Assembly (NCBI GenBank): GCA_013400975.1
Contig: WBMZ01009046.1
Location: forward strand, 89,864-153,863
Source: Atrichornis clamosus
Taxonomy: Eukaryota > Chordata > Aves > Passeriformes > Menuridae
Direction of reading: 5' to 3'
Length of the DNA: 64,000 nt
Part shown: piece after piece, positions 40,650-57,100 of the stretch
How the letters are laid out: every line of letters starts with the position of its first letter
How positions within the stretch are numbered: position 1 is the stretch's first letter
Translations under genes and position numbers: made by a program
The notes under the pieces: model-generated
The model's input: the letters and a program-made list of their open reading frames with translations, nothing else
Told to the model about the DNA's origin: nothing
The model's database searches: none

Positions 40650-41214
40650 TGTGCGGGTTTTGGCTGGGGTGGAGTTAATTATCTTCACAGTAGGAGGTAC
40701 GGGGGGTATGTTTTCGATTTGTGTTGGAAACAGTGTTGATAACTCAGGGATGTTTTAGTCGCTGCTGAGTAACGCTGACACAGTGTCAAGGCCTTTTCTG
40801 CTCCTCACCGCACCCCATCAGCAAAGAGAACGGGATGCACGGAGTTGGGAGGGGACACAGTCAGGACAGCTGCCTCCAACTGACCAACGGGATATTCCAT
40901 ACAACATGGTGTCATGCTCAGAATATAAAGCTGGGGGAAGAGGAAGAAGTGAGGACTTTTGGAGTGATGCCATTTGTCTTCCTAAATCACCTTTATATGT
41001 GATGGAGCCCTGCTTTCCTGGGGATGGTTTATGGGAAGCGGTGAATGAATTCCTTCCATTGCTTTGTTTGCATGCACGTGTTTTGCATTCCCCATTAAAC
41101 TGTCTTTATCTCAACCCACGAGTTTTCTCACTTTTACTCTTCTGATCCTCGCCCCCACCCCACTGAGTGAGGGGTTGTGTGGGTTTAGCTGCAGGCTGGG
41201 GTTAAACCACTACA
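40650..41214 (+). mobile_element. Solo LTR of an avian endogenous retrovirus
   Basis: An intact-looking LTR of about 565 bases, from tgtgcgggttttggctgggg to ggggttaaaccactaca. It has a TATA box (TATAAA at 40924-40929), a poly(A) signal (ATTAAA at 41094-41099) followed by ctgtctttatctcaaccc, and a G-rich end. It matches from memory a high-copy LTR type in neoavian birds. The flanking five bases are catgc at the left and cctgc at the right, a probable 5-base target duplication with one change. No retroviral coding sequence sits beside it, which fits loss of the interior by LTR recombination. The orientation is antisense to CTNND2. Confidence 0.92.
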
Positions 41215-44200
41215 CCTGCTGTGCCGGAGGCAAGCCTCTTCACGGTAGGCCTTAGTGGCTTCTGGTGTCTTTCGTGAAGCTGAGACCAGTGCCTGCAGCT
41301 GTATGTCCCAACTGTTGCAGGGCATGGAGAACTGACGCAGGCCAGAAAATAAGCTATTGCAAAGATTTTCAGCATATTCAGTCATTTATTTTGTATTTCA
41401 TAAATATAAACATCCATTGCCTGAGCAAAAAAAAAATATTTTCCCCAAACTGGTACTAGAGTCCATCTGCAATGGTGGTTAAGGCATGGCAGAAGTTGCT
41501 TTGCAGTTCACATTGCTCAATATGAATGAGCTGAGGCAGCATGTTAAACACCTCTACCCAGTAAATTACTGCAACGGTTACTGTATTGTTGCAGCTCATC
41601 AGAAATGATCAGGAAGGTCTATTCGAGATAGACTGGGGCTGAGGTAGGAGCCTCTGATAAAGAGGACAACTACATGCAATTACTCTTCCTAGCTTATGCT
41701 AAGGACGAAAAAAAAGTCATAAACAAATATTCCTTCCAGGCTTCCCTCCTTCAGCTGAAATTACCCACATATATTGTGGTTGAAGCTGACAAACTGTTTG
41801 TTACGTGGGTGAGATACAAATCTCTCATTTCCTGAGACTGGTGCAAAGAAAGGATGAAAGTCAGGAAAAATAAAAAGCCAAATACCAAGATCATTGAAGA
41901 ACAACAGACTTTTGATAGTAGGAGTACTCTAATAAAATTTCCTAAGTTTTTATATTACTAAGGAACTTTGAGTGGAGAGGAAGATGACTTATTGAGATGC
42001 TGTCCTGTGCCACACAACAGATTATCTCCCACTAACTTTCTCATTTTAGTGAAAGCAAATCCACATTTATAGTGCAATTGTACTGAATACCAGGGAAGGC
42101 TTCAGCTCAGTAAGAGAAGTGCACTCTCCAAATTCTGGGTTTTGTTCTAACAATCTCAAGTTGGTGGGGTTTGCTATTAAATAGGCATCACATGACAACA
42201 GGTTTTCCTGTGACAATAAAACAATGGAGTTTTATTTTAATTAAATACACATACTTCCTTTCCCCCAGTCTGTGCAAAATATCACTACTAAAAAAAAAGA
42301 ACATCTAGGAAATAATTACAACAAAATCCAGCAATGTCTGAAACCATCCAGATCTCTCTCCAACGACCCTAGACATTTGGGATAGTCTGATAGCACTGTA
42401 GCTATGCTCCTTGTAGCAGCAGTGACAAAATTCATATCAGCAATTACACACTGCTCACTAAAACCATTTTTGAAATGCCAAAGACTTTGAAACTAACAGG
42501 CCCTCTAAGAGGATACTGGTATCTCACCCTGATATCTTAGAGGCTGTGACAGTCTATGCCAGCTGTCCCTAGGCATGTCACTCCAATAACCTCTGTTGGA
42601 AACCTTTTCCCAAGAGATGCATTGGCCCATGCTGTCAAGAGCAGAAATCAAAAATTCAGCAACAAAAATTCATCAAAATCACAGAGCTTGCTTTCAGGGA
42701 TGATGATGATGCTGCTGATACAAAGGAGGCAGGAATGTCACTATTTACGTTAAGTCAAACTTCGGTTTAGACATCCCGGCCTAACTAAAGGTGGTGAATA
42801 CAAATGAAGGTGTCACTGACACAGAGATGACAGGAATATGGTGGGAGAGGGCAGAGCTTATTGAACGGTACCCTCCCCAGTTTGATGCAACAATGCTTAC
42901 AATTATAGGAAAGGTATTTGGAATGCTTTCAAAACATTTCAGTGTATTGAATCATTATAATTAATCTCAGGTATCAGTGAATCTAAATTGTACTATGGAG
43001 TATATATTACACTCAAAATAATTATCAATGCCTTTATTCAAGTTTTTAATATTATGCTTAGCTAAGAAAAAAATATTAATTCAATTTGTGCATTTTGTCT
43101 TTGCTTAAAATCAGACCTCTCCCAAACAAAGGGGGATGGAGTTAAACCCCAGGGAAAACAGTCCCTGGTATGTCACTACCCGCCCTTCTTTCCACAGAAA
43201 GCTGAAGCTAACTGGCTAACTTGTGGCAATTCCACAAATTGACAAATACAAATTATATTTAATAACCCTGCAGACTTGAGTTTGAAAACAAATTGGCCAT
43301 ACATGACACTGAGAGGCTCAGAGAGTATATGAGAAGATGCTGTGTAGGCAAGCAAGTTTTCAAAAACCTCTGGAAGGAGTTGTTCAAGACAGTCGATTCT
43401 TGCTACTCAACACTTGGCATAATCACCTTGTGCAAGACAAGGAAGCAACAAGTGGAAATTATATTCTTTCTGAGCAAGAACACACTGGCAACACAGCCTT
43501 TCATCCCTAATCTCAGTTCAGATTATTGGTTAAACCCAGGAGCTGTCTCCATTTTTCTCTTTCTGTGCTTATTAGTTTGGTATGGCTTGGTAGAGTATTG
43601 AAGTATACTTGGTAAAACAGTGGTCTGACCGCATGAAAAGACTTATCTGACAGGTTTATTTTTCATGCTTTTTGAAATATTATTGCCTTAAACCTGCTAT
43701 TTCATCTAGATGGAAGAATTTATAGGCCATTTAGCAAGCATGTTAAAGATGTGTGCCAGTCAATTCCTAATGATATATAACTTGAAATGTTGCTGTTATA
43801 CCTTAAGACTCCTGACAGAAGGTGAAAAAGAAGGTCAGGCTCATTTCAGAAGTGTCACTTGCAATCAAAAACCAGACTTTGGGCTAGATTCTGGTTTGAC
43901 AGGAATGATCACAGATGGGGAACTTGAAAGGAGCATGAAGCCATGAAGTCAACCTGTTTTTCTTAGAGAAGAAAGGAAAAGAAATGAAATAGTGTCTCAT
44001 GTATACATAATGGACTGCATAGCAAGAAATAAAATAAGGATTAATGACAACTCTCTGGGGTTTTTTTACTGAAATCAGACCAGACACCTTATTTTCCCTA
44101 ACTGCCTTTTGTCATAATCCTCATTTTTCATACAGGTCAAAGAATAAACCTGTTGGTAGCAGTGAGCACACCAACAGCAGGAGCAACACCTTCAGCAGTG

Positions 44201-47168
44201 GAAAAATCAGTTTCCATCTGAAGAGGGACACAATACAAGGTAGAGAGGTTGATGTTGACAGGGTCCTAGGAGATGAAGGCCTCTGCAGCTGGTGAGGGTT
44301 CAGTACCAGCTGATCATGGGAAAGCAGAAGAAAGAAACTAAAGAACAATGCTGACAGCAGAGAATTACAGTCCTAGAGGTCTGAGACAGAAGTAAAGTCA
44401 TGTGAGTCTCACTTATTTTTCCTGAGGCCTTTACAAAAGTTGTGCTTTCTGTTTTTCCATAGTTAAAACCAACGCTATACTTAGCTTTTATCACAAATCT
44501 TTAGAAGGTTTGGGTCTCTTCTAGCATTCAATTTGCATGACAAAGCAGATGCCTCAGGAACCTGTGTCAGCTCTGATAAACTACTGAAGAGAGGAATGAT
44601 TGTGGACTCTTTTAATACCACCCACCCTTATTCTGAAATGAGGAGAACATTTGTTTCCTGTGATCCTAAGGGAATTCCTTAAGTAAAGTAATTTGAAAGG
44701 TGTCATTAGACCTATGATCTGAACAAAGACACATCTCTTACTTGATTTCGAGATGTAGAGAAGTTGCCATTGGTATTGAAACTGACGTCATTAATGAAAA
44801 ATAAATTCCAGTTTGTTCTTGAAAGGCCTTTGAAAGAAGGCACATTTTATACGACCAGTAAATTCTGTTCTTCCCTTCAAGTAACTTATATGTGACTACA
44901 ACTGAAACATAACCTAGAAAAATTGGGATAATTGCTTCCTAAATCATAAAACAAAGAAATTAAGTTCTATGTTCATTATACAGAAAATAAACGAGAAAGT
45001 GACTTTAATATCAGCTTTCTCCTGTTTTATGGTTTAAGAAACAAACTCCCTAGCTCCATATGGGATTTTTTTTTTTTTAAAATATGGAAAACTGCAGCTT
45101 CATCCACATCCTTTGTCTAAAATTATACATCTGGTATTGTTTTGCAATTACAATAATTTTGCTACTATTAAAGTTGAACACTTTTATCCAAAAATTAAAG
45201 ACTACCTCATAAATGCATAAAAGAAAGGAGTTAAAAAAATACACACAATAATGAAGAAACTAAGTTACAGCGACAGTGAAATAGGAAAATTTCAAAATTG
45301 CATTCACTAAAATCTGAACATTTTTTCCCCACATTGTTCTGTAACCTTATCTTCTGAGGAAGACTGAAACAGCAATTTTGTTATTCAAAAACCCCATGCA
45401 CTGTCAAAAAAAGGAAAAATATTTATACCCTCAACACATACTTTCTGGACACATAAAACGTAGCTGCAGACTGGATACTACTCCCCTGTACTGAGGTGTC
45501 ACAACTGACAGAGATGTGCCTGTGCCCTGTGCTTTGCCTGACAGAAAAGATAAAACTCTCAAGTGTTAAAGGAATCGCACAGGTAAATGACCGGACTTTT
45601 AATCCCGGGCTGAACTCTACTTTCTATATCTGCAAATGACAATAATAATGAGCTCAAAGACATATTTGGTTTTATGTTTATGAATAACTTTTCCGACTGG
45701 TATCTAAGCTTGTCTAATTAAAAGTAGTCTGAAGCTTAGTGCTGTCTCTTCATGGGTGTCTGGGTAGCTGATTGCTATATCTTTCTTGTCTTTCATTTCT
45801 TTAAAGTTTCCTTCCATGGGTTCCAAATCCTTGTAGAAAAACTATGAGATTACTGTAAAAAAACAGGTGCATGTGCAATACACAGGGCAGCAGTCAGCAC
45901 ATAGGGAGACACTATATGGTGAAAGCACATGAGAAAATGATCCTCCTGCAGAAAGTTTTGATAAGCTTAGTTTAGATGAGTGAATTCTAACCCGAGCAAA
46001 TCAATATGATCCTGTTTTACATGACTTTTGCCTGGAAAAAAAACCACTCCCAACAAACACACAAGAATACTGATTTTTCTTGACACACAGAGAAACAGTA
46101 AACAGAGTATTCCTGACTGCAACAAAATCTAGAAGGAGAAAATGATGTGAGTTTCCAGTTACTCACACTTTCCAGTACTATGACAAACCTCATGACAGTG
46201 ACAGAGCCAAAGAAGCAGAAAGAACGTATTTTTTTACACAGTTGGACAAGGTGGCTTCCATTTAAAAAAGCCTCTGAGCATACCTGTGTACTTAATTTTG
46301 TAAACTAAATGGATGAAAAAGGTACATTTACCCTTACCAGAGTTTGAGTTGCTTTCTGGTATTGATATAAATGCCCAAGTTACATGAAAAACATTGTTTT
46401 CTTTTCCATTTTTGAGGGTAACTTGGGAGAGCTGTTTCTGGCATCGTGGTCTTGCTGCTATTGTTTTTAGTGGCACTTCAGTTAACTTGATAATATATTA
46501 ATTTGATAATATAGTTCAAAGCATTTGGTATGGTCAACAATAGTTGACGATCATGGGGTGAAAATAACCTGCAGAAAGCTCACACGGCTCCATGAAAATT
46601 CCTGAACTGAATAATATCCACATGTGAGAACTTGTATATGGCAAGATGAAGTAGGATGTCCAGATTTAAAGGAAATGCGATGAATGAAGCAAACATCACT
46701 AGAAAAATATTTCTAATACTTGTAAGGCAAAGTGGTCCTGTGCACAACAAAATCAGTTCTGAAAAGAGTAAATTTATGTCCTTGCCACAGAAAAGCTTAG
46801 TGATCGTAAATCTGGAAATATGTGTATAGTTTTATTTAGGATTTAAAAAATTACATACAGCTCTTCCATTAGGCAAACACAAACAGCTCTGAAGAGACCT
46901 TTACATGCCACATACTGATAATGAGCACTCATAGAAACAGATAAAAGATATCTAAGAGCAGGCAGAAACATGTATATTTTCAAGGTAATCAGCCAAAAGA
47001 GCTCACTTCTTTGGCCTGGAGGAGGAAAAATATCATTTATAGGGAACCTTTAAAGTACAGAGAAGCCCTACAGGAACACTGAAACAGTGGTAGAGTTAAA
47101 AGTATGAATCTGAGATCCAAAAGTCACAGAAGAAACATACAAGGAAGACTTAAAAAAGACTTTAGATA

Positions 47169-47191
47169 GTGTGTGTGTGTGTGTGCATGTG
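47169..47191. repeat. (TG)n microsatellite
   Basis: A run of about nine TG units followed by catgtg, in intron sequence. Confidence 0.95.
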
Positions 47192-48437
47192 TTAGTAAAC
47201 AGAGCATCAAAGAGCCAGCCAAGTTGCAGTGGATGACGCATTCATATTCAGACATGCTAATTTTTGTTCCTGCACTTTGAATAACTGGAAGCAAAGTGTG
47301 TGAGAACTGTTAATTCAGGAACAGGGATGGTGACTACTTTATGGGGTAAAATTAGTTCTCTTTGGCACTTTTAATCTCACTGTAGTCTAATACAGGAATC
47401 CCTGCATAAATTCAAGTTATCTGATGACTAGGGTGTTTAACTAGAAGAGCAGGTGAAATCAAAGTCTTACTAGTCTCAAGTGCTGCATTTTACAGTATCC
47501 AAGTTTTGGCTTAGTAATGTTGCTGTAAGTTTTACACATTAACACAATCTGGCTTTATGAACTCAGGAGTATCTTCAGTACTGGTTTACATCATTTATTC
47601 AAATACCCTGTGTGCCTAATTGCTTAATCAAATAAATCTTTTATTTGAGCAATCTGAAATAGAAATAAACTACAATGCAAAGAAAGTGACTAAGTGTAGG
47701 AAGAGGTGGAAAACTAACTGCTGCCAGCACAGGCTGTCTGAAAAAGCTTAAAAATCAGTAGTCATTCTCATTGCTATTTAGTGTGTGTACTGATGCAACG
47801 TCTTTCTCTGCAATATAATTGTCAGCATTCCCCAAATTACAAGTTCTTAATGGGAAAAAAGGAGATAAATACACTTTGTAGATCAACCCACCCAAAATTA
47901 CAACCTGTCAAATAAGTTGAGGAGACTATCGAGACTGTACTTCTTGATCTTTGTTTGGTAACAATATTAAATGTATCAAAATATGAATGCCTTTTAAGTA
48001 CTCATTCATGTTGGTTGATTCAGCCTCGTACAGTTTTCTCTCAACATGTAGAGGCACAGTACAAGACTAACTCTGAAGTAAGTAAGTATACAAATATAAG
48101 CCTGATGTTTTCTAGCATCAAGGCCTTTCTACATACACGTGGCTCTGTGGAAGTACAGTGTAGAGTATATGCAGACTACACTTTTCATTAGAAATGGCTT
48201 CCTTTCAGAGCATTTCACAGTATTTATGGCATTCACAGCGTACCCATGACTACAGGTTCCAGGTGCACCACATAATGCACAACTTTCTCAACAAACATAT
48301 TTCACTACTCCAGAGCCATATTCTGCTTTAAGCTCTCAGCTAATTAACAAGGGCAACAGTTTAGTATAAAATGCATCATGCATTTAATTTCTAATAGAAT
48401 GCATTAATTATTCATATTTTAAATGATGGGCACTTCA

Positions 48438-51651
<3,214 letters not shown>

Positions 51652-51769
51652 CTTACTATCAATTTCACTGCTCCCCAGAGCAGACTGGATCACGTACAGC
51701 AATGCATCTGTCAGGCCATCACACTCCCTCATTCTTCTGCGGGCCTCCTCTCCAGCAGAGCTGACATTC
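51652..51769 (-). CDS. CTNND2: CTNND2 internal coding exon (armadillo region, first of four)
   Basis: This is an internal exon of catenin delta-2, a p120-family armadillo protein that binds the juxtamembrane region of classical cadherins in neurons and acts at adherens junctions, dendrites and synapses. The exon is 118 bases: one base finishing a codon from the previous exon, then 39 complete codons. The peptide runs from [18 protein letters not shown] to a C-terminal SSEIDSK. This is the conserved helix pattern of a mid-domain armadillo repeat in delta-catenin. Read on the minus strand, the acceptor is ttgccttgcag and the donor is gtttgtcat. The peptide continues in phase 0 into the exon at 48474-48659 (TVENCVC). 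I chose CTNND2 over the paralogues PKP4, ARVCF and CTNND1 from remembered differences in this and the next two exons. The preceding exon was not found between here and 64000. Confidence 0.95.
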
Positions 51770-52060
51770 CTGCAAGGCAACAGCAAGGGTCACCATCTCC
51801 ACAGCTCCCCTGCCCACTGCCCCACCTGAAACCTTCTCACTGTAACATACAGATAAAACACGTATTTTCTTTTCTCCTTTCATCACTTCAGAGCTATGAA
51901 TAATGGAGACAGCTGCGAATGAGCTCAGGAAATGTAACGCAGAGGGGAACAAATGGAAGACATCAGGTCCTCCACAGGATGGGGCTGAGTGGCCAAGCAG
52001 CATGCGCCCACCTGCGTTGGGAGACTCGTGGCCCACTAAAATTTGGAGAAGGGCTGATCA

Positions 52061-52120
52061 TTTTCCTTTTTTTCTGTCTTTCTTTCTTTCCTCCTTCTTT
52101 TCTTTCTTTCTTTCTTTCTT
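52061..52120. repeat. Pyrimidine-rich (CTTT)n tract
   Basis: About 60 bases almost purely C and T, with repeated tttc units (ctttctttctttctttctt). It lies about 290 bases beyond the exon at 51652-51769. In the sense of CTNND2 it is purine-rich, so it is not that exon's polypyrimidine tract. Confidence 0.95.
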
Positions 52121-53929
52121 GGTTTTATAGTACTGAGAAAGCATTTTTAAAATGTGCGTATGTACGTATAAATCAGGATCGTAAAAATCTAGAAGTTTTG
52201 CCAAAGATATCCCCTAGGAATTGAAGAGCCCAGTAGTTAGCGCTCTTAACCTGAGAGGAAAATATTATCAGAGCGTATAATATAAATCATACATATTAAG
52301 CATATACAACACCTGCTGTTACTTGCTTCTCATTTTACACGAGTGTTTCTTTTTCTCTCTCATTTTGAGAGAACATTAATGCCTCAATCTTCTCTTTACG
52401 TAGTTATGTTTTACATTGCAAAACATAAGGCCTCGGATTATTATAATAATACTGTAATACTTGTGTTCCTTAGATGAGGCCAGAGGGTCTTCTGAACACA
52501 TTTATATAAACCCAATTGAAACAGAATTTACTGCATAACATAATGTGCCATAAAGTTCAAAGTACGGACATACAAAGAAAAAAATATGAGCATATATAAA
52601 CAGAATCTATATTTGCTAACATCAAGTCTCCCGGAGAAAAACCGCATTCAAATTTGCATAGCAGGTTTGATTTGGAAATGGGTGAATTAGCCATCTCAAG
52701 AATGGAGTACAACTTTTCACATAGTCTCCTTTGGTATGGGAAGACAAACCACTACTGAGGCGGCTCATCTCTCTGGCTCCTCTCTCCTCACTACTGAAGT
52801 TTATACAAAGAAAGAACATAAAAGAGCACACACACCAGACCTTTGTATTTAATGCCAATGTGTGGAAATGGATGGGAGGACATTGGCCCTTGAATTTGGG
52901 AAGAAGGCAAGGCCCTTCCTATCTTTTATGCCATTTTCAATTACTTTTGCATTAAAGATGGAAAAAGAACAGGAATCCTGGGAAGGGGAAGAGAATTTCA
53001 GATGGGGGAAGGTGAGAGGTCTTAGGGATAGGCTTCCTTTCAATTCTTTCTCTGCTCTACCTACTCCATCCTGTTCTGCTTCCTTATCATCTAGAAAAAA
53101 AAAACCATTTCTGTTCCCCCAAAGCACCAAAGAGTCTTATAACTGGACAATCCCCCAGCCCCTCCAGTGCAGGTTCCTAATTGATTCTGCTCCCAAAACA
53201 TACATGATTTTGCATCTACACTTGCATTCCCACATAGTCTTAATTAGTACTGCTCTCCACACACAAACCGGCCCCATTAGTTCAATACTGCTCCCTTCAG
53301 CTCGGCAGACACCTTACAGAAAACATACAGCCCTGGAGCACTGGAATGAATTCCTCTATCTCTCTAGCAAACAAATTCATTCTCCTTGAGACCCCCCATT
53401 TATTGTGACATTGCACATTAGAAGTCTTGCAAGTTTTGTGTTATCTGGTTCCTCTGGTCCCTAAACTCCATACCTGTTCCCCTATCTCTCTGCTGCTATA
53501 AGATCAGCAGATGAGGGGTCTTCCTCCAGTTCATTGGGAAACCTTCTTCTGTCATCTAGGAAGGGTCTGGAGGACATCAACTGGAAAAACTCTCTCCCTT
53601 TGAAGTGATGGAAACTTCTCACTTACCTTTGTGTGGTAGAAATGAGAAGGTAAAACTATAGGGCATGGTTTTCCCCAGTGCCTGTGTCCTGTATTTGCAA
53701 GGCTGGGAACTCTACCCAAAGAGGTTTTTTAGTGGACTATCTCCCTATTAAAGGCAACAACTCCACTGACATTCAGAAAGGGCAGAACATGTAGAATCAT
53801 GGGCCGAAAAGGGCACAGTGGGGTAGGCAGTGAGAACAGTAAGGATTATTTGACTTCTATCTGAAATTCCATTCTCTTACCCTCCAAGAAGATAAAGACA
53901 GAGGTAGGTAGATAAACATAGATAGAGAG

Positions 53930-54131
53930 AGGTCACTGAGGCACTGGAACAGGTTACTTAAAGAAGCTGTGGATATCCCATTCCCTGGCAGTGTTCAAGG
54001 CTAGGCTGGATGGGGCTTTGAGCAACTTGGTCTAGTGGAAGGTGTCGCTGTCCATGGCAGGGGGGTTGAAATTAGACTATCTTTAAAGTGCCTTCCAACC
54101 CAAACCATTCTATGATCCTATGATTCTATGA
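53930..54131 (+). mobile_element. CR1 LINE 3'-end fragment with intact tail
   Basis: Plus-strand CR1 3' end: gaggcactggaacaggttac, ggctaggctggatggggctt, gagcaacttggtctagtgga, then ccttccaacccaaaccattc and a tail of ATTCTATG/ATCCTATG units. It is about 200 bases long, 5'-truncated and among the best-preserved CR1 ends in the window. It is antisense to CTNND2. Confidence 0.95.
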
Positions 54132-57100
54132 CTGAGAAAGTTGTAACCAGCCCTACAAGAGTAACTGCACAAATAGGGGGATGCTGAGGAAGTGTTCTTA
54201 GCACAGCACCTTTCTTTGCACCACTATATATATTAAAAAAAAAAAAAAAGCTGCAATATTACTGAATCCTTTTAAATAGAGATAGATCAAACAGTCTGTA
54301 CTAATATAATCTCTCCAGGCTTCTTTATATTCTGCAGTTACATATACTGAGTGCAAGCTTTCAAAATAGACTGATTTAGACATCAGTAGAAACAGAGAGA
54401 TATATTCTCCCAGATCTTCTCATTGAGATGTTTTTTCCTATTGTCATGGCCAAATGCATCTCACCTTGACTGTCCAGAGCTTGCAGAGACTGTCAGCCTC
54501 TCAGCTGCTCTCCAAGCCCACCAGAAACTCCTCCTCACCAAGAGAGCAATGTAGACAACCTTATAGTCCCTGAGCTGTGAGCTGTCTGCCTCATTCATTT
54601 CCAGCAAACAAAGGATATGAGGCCTTTATACAAAGCAATACAGACACACCAGGGGCACATATTGCACAGACAATGCATTTCTTTGCTCTGTGTGGAGGAG
54701 CTGTCGAGTTGGGTTCTTCTGTTTATCATCCTTCCCCATTATGCTCCAGTTGCTCCTGTAATCAAGAGGTGGATATTCTGAATTCCCATGACTGCCTTTC
54801 CTTTCCTTACAAAAGTTGCTGTCTACTTTCTGCGCTGACTCAGAGCTACTACAGCCCCCACCAAGTTATAGTGCACTTACTTACATGGGAAATAGCTTAA
54901 AAAGCAAGACAAATCCAAACCTTTGGCCGAAATAATCACTTGATTGTTTAAAAAGAAATACATCCCGTTATCTGACTAGTCTCATGTCACCTCTGCTGAA
55001 GTAACCACTGTTAACTGAGATCTTTCGCAGAGGGTCTCTAATATCACCATGTTCAGGCTACGTAATTCTGCAAATGAGAAGCAAGTTCCAGATTACATGA
55101 GCTGTCAAAGAAAACACACTGCCATCTTTATTTCTCATTGTTAACTTGAACACGCTGCAGCTGTCAGAGTGACAAGGAGTAAGACATGATTTGTCATTTG
55201 TGAATTTGCAGGTCACTGTGCAAATGTTAAACTGAAGCATTAGTAGTATCTACTGTTGGTAAAATATGTGTATTTCTCCAGTGTCATTTTTCAAACAGGT
55301 GAAACCATGTTTTCTGGATGCTTTAAGAGATGTGGAGATACAATGCACAGGTTTTCAGGGAAAGAATACTTTTCCATTGCAAATGCAGTTTAACTTGATC
55401 ACCCTGTAAATTTTGATTCTTTGTGTAAACTTTACTTACAGGGTATATGAGCTGTCATTTTGAATCTAACAGGGCAAGGAGTCCTTCAGACTGCCATAAA
55501 CCAGTAAAATGAATTTCAAATGGAATCCAATCATGCAGGAATACCAAGAATACAGAGTGCTGAAGATAACTCTAAGCTTAGTCAGAAGGTCCTACTTAGA
55601 CCTCTAAAATCAGCTAACCTGGCACTTGCAGTAATTGTTCAATGTTAGGCTTTAAGATAGGGGAAGATGGGTGGTGCCAAGTAATTTCTTGTTCCTTTAG
55701 GGTCATTTTCCATATGCTCGTACAAACTGTGGGAGATTCAGAGCGCTGCCCTTATGATTCTAGGATAACTAAGTTCACCTGACTTATGCAGGGCAGCGAC
55801 AGTGATTTCTATGGAAAGATCATCCAGAAAGCCAGTGTGCTGAGACATGACCTCTGGATATAGGAATATTTAGGAAGCTGTTGACATTACTCCCAGTGGC
55901 AGTTTTTCCCATCTCCAAGACAGAATTAAAGCATCTGCACCTGCCCTCCATGAATATGCTGAGGTCCCACCAAGCAGTATGACCTTTCCTGTACCAGCTA
56001 CAGGTCTGCAGGGTGCAGAACTCATTGCAGTCACGGAGGATAAATTACTGAGAACACATCATCTGCATTTAACAAAGGTGAAATTGAGACGGGTCTTCCT
56101 CCAAGTCCCATGAGAAAAAGAGAAAGCATGTTTAGTATCTAGTATATGTAATATTTTTGCTATGGATTGCTGTGATATAAGAAAGGACAGACATGGGAAG
56201 GATAATATCCCAAACTAGGTGCCAAGCACGAGTTACCTTTGGTATGAAACTTCAGGAGCCTTCTAAGTATGTTGTTATTCCAAGAAGTTTTGTGTAAGAG
56301 GGACTCATCATAACAGCCTCAATCTTCATCACCCTTCTACATGTTATAATAGCCACCAAAAAGATATTTTTCACAGAAAAGGGGAAAGGTTTACATAAAT
56401 CTAGAACTAAAAGAACCCCATTAATGTTATAGGAACTGCAATTATGTTTCTCTGAGGATACCTAGCAAAGGAAAAGCCCTCAGAATACTGAGTAACTGAC
56501 TTACAACTGACACACTAAATACTCTTCTTTAAAACGCATACATTAAAAAAACCCAACCCAAACCCAACCCTGATACTGGCCTCCTCTACATGTGCTCTTT
56601 TATATGCTGCCCATTTTTATTTCTGTCTGTTTGACTAAGCATTTCTCCTTCAGGGACCGAGCCTTGTCTTGAGAGCACACTGGCATCCCCAGTGCCATCA
56701 CAGATGCAGTGGTGATGATCCTCTGAGCTGCTCTGCAGTGCAACACAGGATCATGTAAGAGCTATCGCTCTTCCTGTGCACTTCCAGCTGTTTCTGTCAG
56801 CATTTGCGCTCTCTGCTGAAAGAGTAACACAAACAGCAAAATGAAGCAACCAGCACCCTGCCTGTATCCATCAAGTCTGCCCACAGTCGCCAGCAGTCCC
56901 TACACAACTGTACAACTTTAGGGGCTTTTTAATAGTGGTAGTGTGACCTCGAGTCACACTGGATTATCTGTAAGTACTCAGTGCAGCCTTTGAACACACA
57001 GTAAATAGGATAGCTGTAGTAGTTATGGTTACTATCATAACTTTTAGACAAATTCTAGTTTTTTATCATTATTCATACACTAAGGCTTTTTAAAATCATC

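Noticed and set aside
43293..43601. 102-codon plus-strand open frame starting MAIHDTERL
   Set aside because: It shows no family resemblance, no splice context and no poly(A)/promoter support; treated as chance.
52862..53389. 175-codon plus-strand open frame
   Set aside because: It is the longest frame in the window, but it shows no recognisable domain or splice structure, it lies in a CTNND2 intron on the opposite strand, and the composition looks like intron sequence open by chance.
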